Virus record (IMG/VR): IMGVR_UViG_3300023074_000001
Coordinates: 1 to 64,000 of that record
Length of the DNA: 64,000 nt
Direction: 5' to 3' (one strand)
DNA from: a virus
This document shows, piece after piece, positions 23,854 to 30,808 of this stretch. The notes under the pieces are model-generated. The model ran no database searches. It was not told the DNA's origin and worked only from the letters and a program-made list of their open reading frames with translations. Every line of letters begins with the position of its first letter. Position 1 is the stretch's first letter. Made by a program: the position numbers and the translations under genes.

Positions 23854-23904
23854 GTTGTAAGCAGGAAGAAGTTGCGACATAGCGCACAACGGAATGCTTA
23901 CAAC
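23854..23904 (+). ncRNA. Closed-stem leader RNA before tRNA-Ala
   Basis: GTTGTAAGCA (23854-23863) pairs with TGCTTACAAC (23895-23904), enclosing 31 nt. It ends 5 nt before the tRNA and begins at the predicted transcript 5' end. Confidence 0.6.
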
Positions 23905-23909
23905 TCTAT

Positions 23910-23981
23910 GGGGGATTCATATACAGGTTATTATGCTGCTTTTGCAAGGCAGACAAAAGAGTTCGAGTCTCTTATCCTCCA
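23910..23981 (+). tRNA. tRNA-Ala(TGC)
   Basis: Acceptor GGGGGAT/ATCCTCC, D-stem CATA/TATG, anticodon arm CTGCT TTTGCAA GGCAG, T-arm AAGAG TTCGAGT CTCTT, discriminator A. Confidence 0.9.
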
Positions 23982-24138
23982 CGCAAGCAAGTATCGGGGT
24001 AACATTCGGTTACGCAGGGGGTTATAATATGCCCGGTTAAACTCCGGCCGAGAAAGCTTAAAACTTGTGATGACTATGAGCTCAATGGGGCGACATGTAC
24101 TGACCTGATAGCGGCAGCCGAGCCCGAACTGGACAGAC
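23982..24138 (+). other. Structured non-coding spacer
   Basis: No supportable ORF. It contains GTAAC/GTTAC hairpin and a T-arm-like CCGG TTAAACT CCGG near 24032 without a matching acceptor, so it may include a decayed tRNA. Confidence 0.35.
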
Positions 24139-24168
24139 TTGACAGGCGAAGCAGTCCTAAGTTATAGT
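24139..24168 (+). promoter_or_regulatory. Promoter TTGACA-N18-TATAGT in an inverted repeat
   Basis: Spacer segment CAGTCCTAAG pairs with CTTAG-CT-GACTG (24191-24202) across the -10, with a 2-nt bulge. It drives tRNA-Val. Confidence 0.6.
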
Positions 24169-24218
24169 TAGATCCTGCCAGAATTCAAGTCTTAGCTGAC
24201 TGGTAGTTCACAATTAAT

Positions 24219-24292
24219 GGGGTTGTAGCTTAGCGGCTAAAGCAGTTGTCTTACACACAACAGATTCGTAGGTTCGAGTCCTACCAGCCCTA
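24219..24292 (+). tRNA. tRNA-Val(TAC)
   Basis: Acceptor GGGGTTG/CAGCCCT, D-stem GCTT/AAGC, anticodon arm GTTGT CTTACAC ACAAC, T-arm GTAGG TTCGAGT CCTAC, discriminator A. Confidence 0.95.
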
Positions 24293-24325
24293 CAAAGGAT
24301 AGTTGCAACTATTCTAGCAGCATTG

Positions 24326-24362
24326 GCGGTTCGAATCCGTAAGGCTAAACAATGTTGCGAGC
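24326..24362 (+). other. tRNA fragment: T-arm-like stem
   Basis: GCGG TTCGAAT CCGTA resembles a T-arm and is enclosed by GCAGCATTG/CAATGTTGC. There is no acceptor or anticodon arm, so I treat it as a remnant. Confidence 0.3.
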
Positions 24363-24369
24363 ATTAAAA

Positions 24370-24408
24370 TGACATAGATTTAATTCGGCCGTACATGCTT
24401 CTATGTCA
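24370..24408 (+). ncRNA. Closed-stem segment before tRNA-Lys
   Basis: TGACATAG and CTATGTCA form an 8-bp stem ending 5 nt before tRNA-Lys(CTT). Confidence 0.45.
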
Positions 24409-24413
24409 AGCTT

Positions 24414-24488
24414 GGGTCCGTAGTATTAATTGGTAAAACCCCCGCCTCTTAAGCGGTGAGAATGTCGGTTCGAATCCGACCGGACCCA
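24414..24488 (+). tRNA. tRNA-Lys(CTT), first copy
   Basis: Acceptor GGGTCCG/CGGACCC, anticodon arm with CCGC CTCTTAA GCGG, T-arm GTCGG TTCGAAT CCGAC, discriminator A. The D-arm pairs poorly (GTAT versus AAAC). Confidence 0.8.
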
Positions 24489-24515
24489 CTTTAACAAAAT
24501 TCACAAGGAGTTGTT

Positions 24516-24644
24516 ATGGCTGAAGCTAAGTGCAAGGCTTGTGGACATGCACGTAAATCACATTCTATAGTTGGTTGCCTTGATTCAGGAAGATGTACCT
24601 ATCAATGCACTGTAAAGTTTAATGATAAGAAAATGTTTGAGTAA
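24516..24644 (+). CDS. Zinc-binding microprotein
   Basis: This 42-residue protein has CKACGHARKSH, GCLDSGRCTYQC: a C-x2-C...H...C...C...C cluster. AAGGAG precedes the ATG. A similar layout occurs at 25.1 kb. Confidence 0.6.
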   Translation: MAEAKCKACGHARKSHSIVGCLDSGRCTYQCTVKFNDKKMFE

Positions 24645-24654
24645 CTAAATATTT

Positions 24655-24725
24655 GCACCGTTAGCTGAGTGGTTTAGCTCCGTCCTCTTAAGTCGGAGAC
24701 GTCAGTTCGATTCTGACACGGTGTA
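24655..24725 (+). tRNA. tRNA-Lys(CTT), second copy
   Basis: Acceptor GCACCGT/ACGGTGT, D-stem AGCT/AGCT, anticodon arm CCGTC CTCTTAA GTCGG with one T-T mismatch, T-arm GTCAG TTCGATT CTGAC, discriminator A. Confidence 0.85.
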
Positions 24726-24728
24726 CGT

Positions 24729-24848
24729 TAGATGTTAATTCAGTAAATGAAGCGGGGCTTCTTGGTTGTTAGAGCCCGTGAAAGACTGTATCACGAAACC
24801 TTAGCGGGTGAAGTTTCCCAAGACGAACCAAGTGAGGGAAAGCATCTA
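24729..24848 (+). ncRNA. Structured spacer before tRNA-Lys(TTT)
   Basis: TAGATG/CATCTA encloses a region with TTGGTT/AACCAA and CGTGA/TCACG pairings. No ORF seen. Confidence 0.4.
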
Positions 24849-24857
24849 GCACCACAT

Positions 24858-24929
24858 GCGCCGTTAGCTGAGATGGTTTAGCTGGGGACTTTTAATCCTT
24901 AGACGCGGGTTCGAGTCCTGCACGGCGTA
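24858..24929 (+). tRNA. tRNA-Lys(TTT)
   Basis: Acceptor GCGCCGT/ACGGCGT, D-stem AGCT/AGCT, anticodon arm GGGGA CTTTTAA TCCTT, T-arm GCGGG TTCGAGT CCTGC. Discriminator A, one C, then ATG. Confidence 0.9.
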
Positions 24930-24930
24930 C

Positions 24931-25104
24931 ATGTCTAAAGATAAAGATAACAAACGAAATCAATCTAGCGAGAAGCTTCCAGAGTTCGATGCTAAACTTG
25001 ATCGAAGGTGGACCAAAGGAGCTAAGGGTGCAGCCCGAGGCAAGACTGATTCTACTAACGATACTGATTTTGGTAAAATTAATAACTCCCATAAGACGCG
25101 TTGA
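24931..25104 (+). CDS. Small charged protein after tRNA-Lys
   Basis: This 57-residue hydrophilic protein starts MSKDKDNKRNQSSEK. The start codon is 1 nt after the tRNA discriminator with no ribosome site. Function unknown. Confidence 0.6.
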   Translation: MSKDKDNKRNQSSEKLPEFDAKLDRRWTKGAKGAARGKTDSTNDTDFGKINNSHKTR

Positions 25105-25106
25105 TA

Positions 25107-25250
25107 ATGGTTTCTACTAAAAAGTGTAATTCTTGTGAGCACCCTGCGATTCAGCACAACCAATCAGGTTGTTTTGCTGTTGCTATGGGAAACTCTAAGA
25201 GGAAAGATAGTTCTTGTTTCTGCAAGATGCCTCGCACGTTGATTGAATAG
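25107..25250 (+). CDS. Zinc-binding microprotein
   Basis: This 47-residue protein has CNSCEHPAIQH, GCF and SCFCKM, similar in layout to the 24.5-kb microprotein (C-x2-C...H...C...C-x-C). It starts 2 nt after the preceding stop. Confidence 0.6.
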   Translation: MVSTKKCNSCEHPAIQHNQSGCFAVAMGNSKRKDSSCFCKMPRTLIE

Positions 25251-25315
25251 ATTTAGATACTGGTCTAAGCACCACGGACGTACGGCCGGAACGGGTAAGC
25301 GCAGTATTTGATGGA

Positions 25316-25383
25316 GCATGGTAGCCCAAATGGTAGAGGCAGAGCCCTGTGAGGGAAGTCTTGGTTCGAATCCAAGTCATGCA
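25316..25383 (+). tRNA. tRNA-His(GTG)-like, weak anticodon stem
   Basis: Acceptor GCATGG/TCATGC, D-arm GCC/GGC, T-arm CTTGG TTCGAAT CCAAG. The loop CTGTGAG carries GTG, but only two stem pairs flank it in the standard register. Probably degenerate, as two better His genes occur at 38.2 kb. Confidence 0.5.
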
Positions 25384-25538
25384 CGTTTGGTTGTGAGTTT
25401 GCCTTTCGTCGGGAAGACGAAACGGAACTCTCGTACGATCAGGTCAGCCTAATGTGCCAGCATTAGGTGTAAGCGCTAGGGAACACCTAGTTAGCTTGGG
25501 TCATTCGTAATGGTAAAAGCAGGGCTGGCACCCTGTTA
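25384..25538 (+). other. Non-coding spacer with tRNA 5'-half-like segment
   Basis: CCTAATG/CATTAGG and AGGTGT/ACACCT hairpins overlap. From about 25497 a GGGTCATTCGTAATGG run followed by CAGGG CTGGCA CCCTG looks like the 5' half of a tRNA without a T-arm. No ORF. Confidence 0.35.
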
Positions 25539-25607
25539 GTGTTGAGTAGCATTTGGATAATGCGCCTCCAGTTACGGGGGAGATACGGTTCAATTCCGCT
25601 CAATGCA
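25539..25607 (+). tRNA. tRNA-like, anticodon uncertain
   Basis: Acceptor GTGTTGA/TCAATGC and D-arm GCAT TTGGATA ATGC pair well; the T-arm is CGG TTCAATT CCG. The anticodon arm fits CTCCA GTTACGG GGGAG (TAC) or CCTCC AGTTACG GGGGA; neither is clean. Confidence 0.45.
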
Positions 25608-25771
25608 CAAACCCAGGGACGCCTGGATTAGGTAATCGCTAGGTACCTTAACCTATTGTCTGGTAGACTTGAGACGCCTGACTAGCTATCAGGAATGTCA
25701 AAGAGGATTCAGACCGATTACTGTTTTTTACACAATACCAGATAGGGTAGGTAATACGGAATGTTCTCAAC
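25608..25771 (+). other. Non-coding spacer
   Basis: No ORF or clear structure beyond ACCCAGG-type short repeats. It precedes the promoter of tRNA-Arg. Confidence 0.3.
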
Positions 25772-25800
25772 TTGAAAGGGTTGGTCGATTCTGGTAGAGT
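25772..25800 (+). promoter_or_regulatory. Promoter TTGAAA-N17-TAGAGT
   Basis: -10 at 25795-25800; the predicted start is only about 3 nt before tRNA-Arg(TCT). Confidence 0.7.
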
Positions 25801-25809
25801 GTAATCAAT

Positions 25810-25878
25810 GCCCCTGCTATAGGATATAGACTCAGGTCTTCTAAACCAGATGAGAAGGTTCGAATCCTTCCAGGGGCG
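25810..25878 (+). tRNA. tRNA-Arg(TCT), short D-arm
   Basis: Acceptor GCCCCTG/CAGGGGC, anticodon arm CAGGT CTTCTAA ACCAG with one mismatch, T-arm GAAGG TTCGAAT CCTTC. CTAT/ATAG forms a minimal D-arm directly against the acceptor. Confidence 0.8.
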
Positions 25879-25882
25879 CATT

Positions 25883-26062
25883 ATGGTGGCAAAACGAAAA
25901 ACAACTACGACTGTTACTCTCAAGAAGGGTAACAAGACTCTCACAGCAAAGAGAGAAACAACAACAGAATATGACAGGAAGAGTAAGACCTGGAAGCAGA
26001 GTCAACACGATACTCTCATCAAAACTGAAGTGAAACCTTATTCTCCTAAACTTAGTAGGTAA
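25883..26062 (+). CDS. Small basic Thr-rich protein
   Basis: This 59-residue protein starts MVAKRKTTTTVTLKKGNKT. ATG lies 4 nt after the tRNA discriminator, and the frame upstream runs only through the tRNA. Function unknown. Confidence 0.6.
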   Translation: MVAKRKTTTTVTLKKGNKTLTAKRETTTEYDRKSKTWKQSQHDTLIKTEVKPYSPKLSR

Positions 26063-26066
26063 CTAA

Positions 26067-26606
26067 ATGCTTTCAGTACAAATTTATACTCTTCCCGATG
26101 AAGATTACGTCATCGATTCATCTTATGACATGTATAAAATTGCTTTTAGGCCACTTCTCAAGCTCGCCGCCCAGAATCATATGATGGATTACTATGAGTT
26201 CGAGCAAATGTGGCATAATCCTTACATCGAAAAACATGTTGTTTACGATGATGGGGAACTTGTCGGCCTCAGTGTAGTTACTAGGCACCTTAATCAATGG
26301 TCTCTGATTTCTGAGGCATACTTTGAGCATAATTTTCCCGAGCATTTTGATTCAGGAACCCTATGGTATGTAGGATTTGTTTGTGTAGCTAATAAGTATC
26401 AGTCTTCTGGAGCATTTCAGATGCTGCTAGAGTCTATGTCTGACAACCGTAAAGATGGTATGTTCTTTATGGACTTCTGTACACATAATCTAGATAGAAA
26501 AATTATTACGCTTTGTACGAGGGCTTTGACTTCATCAGATCCTACCGCTACAATGACTCATGTAGACTCTCAGGAGTTCTGGGTTGTGCGGTGGGCAAAT
26601 AACTAG
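26067..26606 (+). CDS. GNAT-like acetyltransferase
   Basis: This 179-residue protein has a GNAT-type order: VYDDGELVGLSVVTRHL near 60-75, then GTLWYVGFVCVANKYQSSGA near 100 with Q-x3-GA as a degenerate acetyl-CoA loop, and helix FQMLLESM. Substrate unknown. A terminator follows. Confidence 0.55.
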   Translation: MLSVQIYTLPDEDYVIDSSYDMYKIAFRPLLKLAAQNHMMDYYEFEQMWHNPYIEKHVVYDDGELVGLSVVTRHLNQWSLISEAYFEHNFPEHFDSGTLWYVGFVCVANKYQSSGAFQMLLESMSDNRKDGMFFMDFCTHNLDRKIITLCTRALTSSDPTATMTHVDSQEFWVVRWANN

Positions 26607-26615
26607 CAAACACTA

Positions 26616-26641
26616 GGCCACCCTTAGCGGGTGGTCTTTTT
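26616..26641 (+). terminator. Intrinsic terminator
   Basis: GGCCACCC/GGGTGGTC stem with TTAGC loop and TTTTTGTG tail. Confidence 0.85.
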
Positions 26642-26657
26642 GTGTAGGAGGACAACA

Positions 26658-26795
26658 ATGGCTGAGAAGTATAGAGGCAAGCATAAGAAAAAAGATCTGC
26701 TAAAGGAATGCCCTGATCATGGGTTGAATGCTACTAAGCAAAATATCAAGGGCGGACTTGTTATCTGCATGACATGCAAGAAACCAGTTCTATGA
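26658..26795 (+). CDS. Small zinc-ribbon-like protein
   Basis: This 45-residue basic protein has ECPDHG and VICMTCKK, a C...H...CxxC cluster. ATGA overlap couples it to the SbcC half downstream. Confidence 0.6.
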   Translation: MAEKYRGKHKKKDLLKECPDHGLNATKQNIKGGLVICMTCKKPVL

Positions 26796-27736
26796 TTGAG
26801 ACAATAAAGATCAGTAATTTTCAGAGTTTGAGAAATGTTGACATCGAATTAGGTAACTTTACGGTTATCGTAGGTCCATCATCATCAGGTAAGTCTGCAT
26901 TAACAAGAGCATTAAAAGCCGTAGCATCTAATGCTCTTGATTCCGATTATATTACTAGAGGAACTAAATTATCTTCTGTGTCTGTTAAAACAGATTCAGG
27001 CACAGTTACTATTGAGAGGTCAGGTAATACCAGTGCTTACAAAGTTGCTAAGGTTGGCAGCCAAGAATCCAGCTTTACTCGCCTTAATCGTCAAGTACCT
27101 ACCGAAGTTACAGAAATACTTGGCATCGCGCCGAGCACCAAAGAGATAGAATCTATCAACTTTGCGGGCCAATTCGATGCTCCTTATCTTTTAAAGGACG
27201 GCTCCAGTACAGTAGCTAGAGTTCTAGGAGAATTAACTAATGTCTCTACTATTTTTGCAGCAGTAAAAGAAGCCAGCAAAAGAGCAAAAAACTCTAGCTC
27301 ACTACTTAACCTGAGAAAGAAAGATCTCGATGAGGTTAAAAAGCAGATTACTGATTATCGCAATGTTACTCAAGAAACTCAGCAACTAGCTGAAATCGAA
27401 ATGTTGATTTCTACAAGTGTCCAAACTGAGGCCAGCCTACGGCTTCTGAAGACTCTGGTGGGGCGCGCTGAGGTGGCCTCAGATGCCCTCAGCGGGGTTA
27501 AAATTATTCCTGAGGTACCTGACATGGATGAGCTGATAAAGGCTCAAAATAATCTAACTAGATTTAAGAATTTACTCAGAGAAATCAATAGCGCCAAGAG
27601 TGTACGTTTCTCTCAAGGAGCATTGGTAGAACAAGCTGATGAGACTATCAGCGAAATAGATATTGAACTACATGACACCCTAGTGCAAGCAGGAAACTGC
27701 CCTCTTTGTAATCAGAAGACCGGAGGACTACTGTGA
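26792..27736 (+). CDS. sbcC: SbcC/Rad50-like ATPase, N-terminal half ending at a CxxC hook
   Basis: This 314-residue protein has an SMC/Rad50 N-terminal lobe: MIETIKISNFQSLRNVDIEL, P-loop VGPSSSGKSAL near 34, then predicted coiled coil from about 160, and ends CPLCNQKTGGLL, a zinc-hook-like CxxC four residues from a conserved GG end. There is no signature motif or Walker B. Those occur in the separate gene at 51555-52202, so the ATPase appears split at its hook. Start 26792 is chosen for the ATGA junction. Confidence 0.75.
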   Translation: MIETIKISNFQSLRNVDIELGNFTVIVGPSSSGKSALTRALKAVASNALDSDYITRGTKLSSVSVKTDSGTVTIERSGNTSAYKVAKVGSQESSFTRLNRQVPTEVTEILGIAPSTKEIESINFAGQFDAPYLLKDGSSTVARVLGELTNVSTIFAAVKEASKRAKNSSSLLNLRKKDLDEVKKQITDYRNVTQETQQLAEIEMLISTSVQTEASLRLLKTLVGRAEVASDALSGVKIIPEVPDMDELIKAQNNLTRFKNLLREINSAKSVRFSQGALVEQADETISEIDIELHDTLVQAGNCPLCNQKTGGLL

Positions 27737-28059
27737 ACTCAGATCGTAGAGGGATAAGAGAGTCATTAGAGTCTGAAAAATTTCTTCTTGAGTTTGATAC
27801 CAACTCCGAGGATTTCATCAGAGGATTTGAATGTGGCGAAATATGGGCCTGTTTATCTGACAGAGTAGAGTATCTTCATTCTATTATTGTGACTTCTAAT
27901 GCCTTGATGGTGATGCGTATGGTAGACGCAGCAAATAAAAAATTTAATGCTCATTATACTTTCGATGCGCATGAGTTGACACAGGAGCATATTGAGCAAT
28001 TATTACTTGGTCCTGGTGAGTGGATGAGTGTTGTTATCAAGGATGAGTCACATGAGTAA
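27733..28059 (+). CDS. Hypothetical protein
   Basis: This 108-residue acidic protein starts with GTG at 27733 after GGAGG, overlapping the SbcC half by 4 nt. No family recognised. Confidence 0.6.
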   Translation: MNSDRRGIRESLESEKFLLEFDTNSEDFIRGFECGEIWACLSDRVEYLHSIIVTSNALMVMRMVDAANKKFNAHYTFDAHELTQEHIEQLLLGPGEWMSVVIKDESHE

Positions 28060-28198
28060 CGAAGAAATACCTCCCTGGCATACGCTTCCTGAAGAGGATA
28101 AGACAAAGGCAAAAGAACTGTATGCCGAACTAGACGAATTGACAGCACGCTATGAGAAATTGAGAGACGATGAGAATATTTCACCTGAAAAGAATTGA
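28052..28198 (+). CDS. Hypothetical helical protein
   Basis: This 48-residue protein starts MSNEEIPPWHTLPEEDK, then a charged helix. It overlaps genes on both sides. Function unknown. Confidence 0.55.
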   Translation: MSNEEIPPWHTLPEEDKTKAKELYAELDELTARYEKLRDDENISPEKN

Positions 28199-28373
28199 AG
28201 ATGAGACAGGAATCTCGGGAACAGGCTTGGTAACTGAGGGTGTTGAGTTTTCTGATGGTAGTTGTGCTATGCGTTGGATGACAGAAACTACCTCTACAGG
28301 ATTTTACAAAAACATAGATGATGTGGTACACATCCATGGGCACGGCGGTAAGACTGTCGTCGTCTGGGATTGA
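28170..28373 (+). CDS. Conserved-looking small phage protein
   Basis: This 67-residue protein has RIEDETGISGTGLVTEGVEF and HIHGHGGKT, a pattern I recall from many phage early regions, function unknown. It overlaps the previous ORF by 29 nt. Confidence 0.6.
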   Translation: MRIFHLKRIEDETGISGTGLVTEGVEFSDGSCAMRWMTETTSTGFYKNIDDVVHIHGHGGKTVVVWD

Positions 28374-28398
28374 CAGCTTAAGCTAATTCTGTTAGAGT
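28370..28398 (+). promoter_or_regulatory. Promoter TTGACA-N17-TAGAGT
   Basis: It overlaps the upstream stop. -10 at 28393-28398 lies 7 nt before an ATG (28406) and 22 nt before a better-spaced ATG (28421). Confidence 0.7.
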
Positions 28399-28420
28399 AC
28401 GAGGCATGAGAGGAGCTGAC

Positions 28421-28561
28421 ATGAAACCTTATAAGCGCAAGGACACCCCTGAGGAGACTAGACGGCTCCTCGAACTTCGTAGATCTAATGCCGCAGGTAG
28501 ACATAAAAACAGGAAGAGATATGACAGAAAACGAGATCGCCGAATCCCCTCGGAGAACTAA
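28421..28561 (+). CDS. Small Arg-rich protein
   Basis: This 46-residue, strongly basic protein has RRLLELRRSNAAGRHK and RKRYDRKRDRR. GAGGAG before 28421 supports this start; a leaderless start at 28406 in the same frame is possible. Likely nucleic-acid binding by charge only. Confidence 0.55.
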   Translation: MKPYKRKDTPEETRRLLELRRSNAAGRHKNRKRYDRKRDRRIPSEN

Positions 28562-28790
28562 TATTACTGACAAAATCAGCAAAGACGACTTTAGGTTTCT
28601 CAGTTATATAGCTTCTTTCTTTTTAGGGTTCTTTATCCTAGTAGGAGTAATCTCTGGGTGGGCTGGACTTATTTATGTAGTATTTGGAATGCTTATGACT
28701 GTGGTTGTTGTTGCGACAGTCTATACTCTCTACAAAGCTGTTTCAGGATTGTCGGATCTCCTTTATGATTGGTTGGCAAAAGATGAGTAA
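28521..28790 (+). CDS. Two-span membrane protein
   Basis: This 89-residue protein has membrane spans near residues 28-50 and 55-75. Start 28521 follows GGAAGAG. It overlaps the Arg-rich ORF in another frame. Confidence 0.6.
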   Translation: MTENEIAESPRRTNITDKISKDDFRFLSYIASFFLGFFILVGVISGWAGLIYVVFGMLMTVVVVATVYTLYKAVSGLSDLLYDWLAKDE

Positions 28791-28911
28791 GTTCAACGAT
28801 CCTAAGGCCAAGGTTCCTTCCAAGAAGAATAAGGCTTCCAAGGAAAAGACTACCGATGCTTATGTTGAAGCATTGAAGGCTGCACCATCTTGGTACAGGT
28901 CGGAAAAATAA
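28783..28911 (+). CDS. Small Lys-rich protein
   Basis: This 42-residue protein starts MSKFNDPKAKVPSKK. It overlaps the membrane gene by 8 nt. Function unknown. Confidence 0.55.
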   Translation: MSKFNDPKAKVPSKKNKASKEKTTDAYVEALKAAPSWYRSEK

Positions 28912-28912
28912 A

Positions 28913-28942
28913 TTGACATGCGTGTATCAACTCTGGTAGACT
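28913..28942 (+). promoter_or_regulatory. Promoter TTGACA-N18-TAGACT
   Basis: -10 at 28937-28942; the predicted start lies a few nt before tRNA-Met. Confidence 0.7.
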
Positions 28943-28953
28943 TGGTGCATCGC

Positions 28954-29024
28954 GGCGAATTAGTTCAACGGTAGAACGGCAGACTCATATCCTGTTAACA
29001 AGGGTTCGACTCCCTTATTCGCTA
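28954..29024 (+). tRNA. tRNA-Met(CAT)
   Basis: Acceptor GGCGAAT/ATTCGCT, D-stem GTTC/GAAC, anticodon arm GCAGA CTCATAT CCTGT with an A-C closing mismatch, T-arm AAGGG TTCGACT CCCTT. A CAT anticodon could also be Ile after lysidine modification. Discriminator A, one C, ATG. Confidence 0.85.
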
Positions 29025-29025
29025 C

Positions 29026-29247
29026 ATGGCAAATAACACACATGCATTGTTTAGAGAGCTACGAGCAGCCATCCTCGAAGAGTTTTATTCAGAGGCATAC
29101 ACAAGAATTCAGAGCTTAGGTAGACCAGGATTACATGATTTGGCAGAAATCAATCGTGGCGACGCACTAAGAGCATTAAACGTTGCAAGGAGAAGACTCC
29201 TTGCTAAAGATGAGGAGAAACTAAGTGTCGCCGACACCCAAAGCTAA
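29026..29247 (+). CDS. Hypothetical helical protein after tRNA-Met
   Basis: This 73-residue protein starts MANNTHALFRELRAAILEEF. Its ATG lies 1 nt after the tRNA discriminator with no ribosome site. Function unknown. Confidence 0.65.
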   Translation: MANNTHALFRELRAAILEEFYSEAYTRIQSLGRPGLHDLAEINRGDALRALNVARRRLLAKDEEKLSVADTQS

Positions 29248-29578
29248 GATGTTCATCTCGCCAGATCAGTTAGCTAATTTTCTGGTACTACCACCAACTA
29301 CTGAAATTATCAGTATGTATGTTTTACCTGACCCGCTAACGTTAAATGTTATCACTAGTGTTCCAGGCCCACATATTGTTGTAGATGAGCCATCTCTACG
29401 AGATTTTCTTAATCTGCCAGAACACACCAAAATTGTTAACATCGTTGTAACTAACGATCCTCTGTCTTTTACTGTTATTCTTATGTCTGCTACAGCCTTT
29501 AATGAGGCGTATATTGACTACGGCGGATACGACCCTGGTCTAAGCTTTATTACTATTGGAACAAACTTTTTCGACTAA
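29225..29578 (+). CDS. Hypothetical protein with internal repeat
   Basis: This 117-residue protein contains two similar units: LANFLVLPPTTEIISMYVLPDP and LRDFLNLPEHTKIVNIVVTNDP, an internal duplication of about 45 residues. GTG start after GAGGAG, overlapping the previous gene by 23 nt. Function unknown. Confidence 0.65.
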   Translation: MSPTPKAKMFISPDQLANFLVLPPTTEIISMYVLPDPLTLNVITSVPGPHIVVDEPSLRDFLNLPEHTKIVNIVVTNDPLSFTVILMSATAFNEAYIDYGGYDPGLSFITIGTNFFD

Positions 29579-29582
29579 GTGG

Positions 29583-29612
29583 TTGACAGCAACAAATTTG
29601 GTATGCTACGCT
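29583..29612 (+). promoter_or_regulatory. Promoter TTGACA-N18-TACGCT
   Basis: TTGGTAT in the spacer pairs with ATACCAA (29615-29621), which ends 3 nt before the initiator-like tRNA. Confidence 0.6.
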
Positions 29613-29624
29613 AGATACCAACGA

Positions 29625-29699
29625 CGCGGATTAGTGTAGCCTGGTAACACGCAAGCCTCATGCGCTTGAGACTCGGGGGTTCGAATCCCCCATCCGCCA
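29625..29699 (+). tRNA. tRNA-Met(CAT), initiator-like
   Basis: Pairs 2-7 of the acceptor form, but 1-72 is C-C unpaired, and the D-loop AGCCTGGTA equals that of bacterial fMet. Anticodon arm CAAGC CTCATGC GCTTG lacks the usual GGG/CCC. T-arm GGGGG TTCGAAT CCCCC. Confidence 0.8.
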
Positions 29700-29704
29700 C
29701 TCAT

Positions 29705-29778
29705 GCAGGTATAGCTCAGCGGCAAGAGCAACGGCTTCCAAACCCGTGTTGTCGGGGGTTCGAGTCCCTCTACCTGTG
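29705..29778 (+). tRNA. tRNA-Trp(CCA), probable
   Basis: Acceptor GCAGGTA/TACCTGT, D-stem GCTC/GAGC, anticodon stem ACGGC/CCCGT with one C-C mismatch around TTCCAAA, T-arm GGGGG TTCGAGT CCCTC. A Gly(TCC) reading needs a worse stem. Confidence 0.75.
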
Positions 29779-29800
29779 CCATAATAGAAGGAGTTTTACC

Positions 29801-29953
29801 ATGAAAAAAGGTAAGATGATTAAGCAAGACAATCCAGAACCTAAAGTAGGTCGCGGAGTTGTCAAAAAATGTCCTAACTGTACGGACGGTAAAATCGGTA
29901 AGGCTGATTGTAATGCCTGTACTGGGCACGGTTCAAGGCGTCTGTACCTATGA
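29801..29953 (+). CDS. DnaJ-type zinc microprotein
   Basis: This 50-residue protein has CPNCTDGKIGKADCNACTGHG, a CxxC-x8-CxxC cluster. Start 29801 uses AAGGAG; the open frame upstream runs only through two tRNA genes. Confidence 0.65.
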   Translation: MKKGKMIKQDNPEPKVGRGVVKKCPNCTDGKIGKADCNACTGHGSRRLYL

Positions 29954-30516
29954 AATTATCTCCTCATGAAGTTGCTTTCCTTGTTATCAATGCAGGGTTT
30001 AGCAAGACTACTATAGTGCCAGGAACTAATGATTCTGAGGCTGTAGTTGCTGTGGCAGTAGCGTTTGCTGAGTCTAGTGCTGATACAGAAAGTATTTCTC
30101 GTACTACTGCCGCTATTACTAGTGAACCAGCTAGCGTAGGGCAGCGAGATCATGGTATCTTTCAGCTCTCAGGACGTTGGCAATACCCTAAGATTCAAAA
30201 AGCTGGTGGGCGTTGGCGTGATCCTGCGACTAACGTAGCTATTGCTTATGAAATTTTTAGGACCAACGGTAGGACTTTTACACCTTGGTCTGTTTTTGAG
30301 AAAAACGCAGCAACAGGTGTGGCACCTTACGAGCAGTATCTTCCTGATGCTAGGATGGGTGTAGCTCAGCCTTGGCCTTATGTTGATGAGATGCAACTGG
30401 CTATGAAAAACTTGCAGACATCGCTTGACACAGCAGTAACGAGTATGACAAAATTGACTACAACAGTAAATGAGATGACTACTAAGCTCGCTGAAGTAAG
30501 AAGTCACTTCAAGTAA
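29950..30516 (+). CDS. Lysozyme/transglycosylase-like protein
   Basis: This 188-residue protein resembles the lysozyme-like fold of soluble transglycosylases: FAESSADTES with a candidate Glu near 40, DHGIFQLSGRWQYPK near 68-82, NVAIAYEIF near 95 and FTPWSVF near 110. The C-terminal 50 residues form a coiled coil. No signal peptide. It may act in lysis or virion entry; uncertain. Confidence 0.65.
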   Translation: MKLSPHEVAFLVINAGFSKTTIVPGTNDSEAVVAVAVAFAESSADTESISRTTAAITSEPASVGQRDHGIFQLSGRWQYPKIQKAGGRWRDPATNVAIAYEIFRTNGRTFTPWSVFEKNAATGVAPYEQYLPDARMGVAQPWPYVDEMQLAMKNLQTSLDTAVTSMTKLTTTVNEMTTKLAEVRSHFK

Positions 30517-30577
30517 ATAGATTTCCCTTAATTAGTTGTCTGACACAGACGTTCAATCAACTAATGAGGAGATTTCT

Positions 30578-30781
30578 GTGGAATATCGTGCATGTCAAGG
30601 TGGTTGTGGTCTTGTTTACCCAGTTGGTACACTTGATGAGTGGGTGGGCCGAAACAAGTATAAGATCGGCGAAGGTGTGGTAGGCTACACAGAGGAGCCG
30701 TTCGAAATTGAAATTTACGATAAGTTAATCATGATGTGGCTATGTGAAGGTTGCTGGTACGCATCGTACGATGAAACATAA
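30578..30781 (+). CDS. Hypothetical zinc-binding protein
   Basis: This 67-residue protein has CQGGCG near its start and LCEGCW near the end, forming a two-CxxC pair. GTG start after GAGGAG; a longer TTG start at 30536 is possible. Confidence 0.6.
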   Translation: MEYRACQGGCGLVYPVGTLDEWVGRNKYKIGEGVVGYTEEPFEIEIYDKLIMMWLCEGCWYASYDET

Positions 30782-30808
30782 GTAACATAGAGTCGAAAGA
30801 CTCTTCAA

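Noticed and set aside
29660-29800. Upstream part of the frame of the 29.8-kb zinc microprotein
   Set aside because: It crosses two tRNA genes; ATG 29801 has a proper ribosome site.
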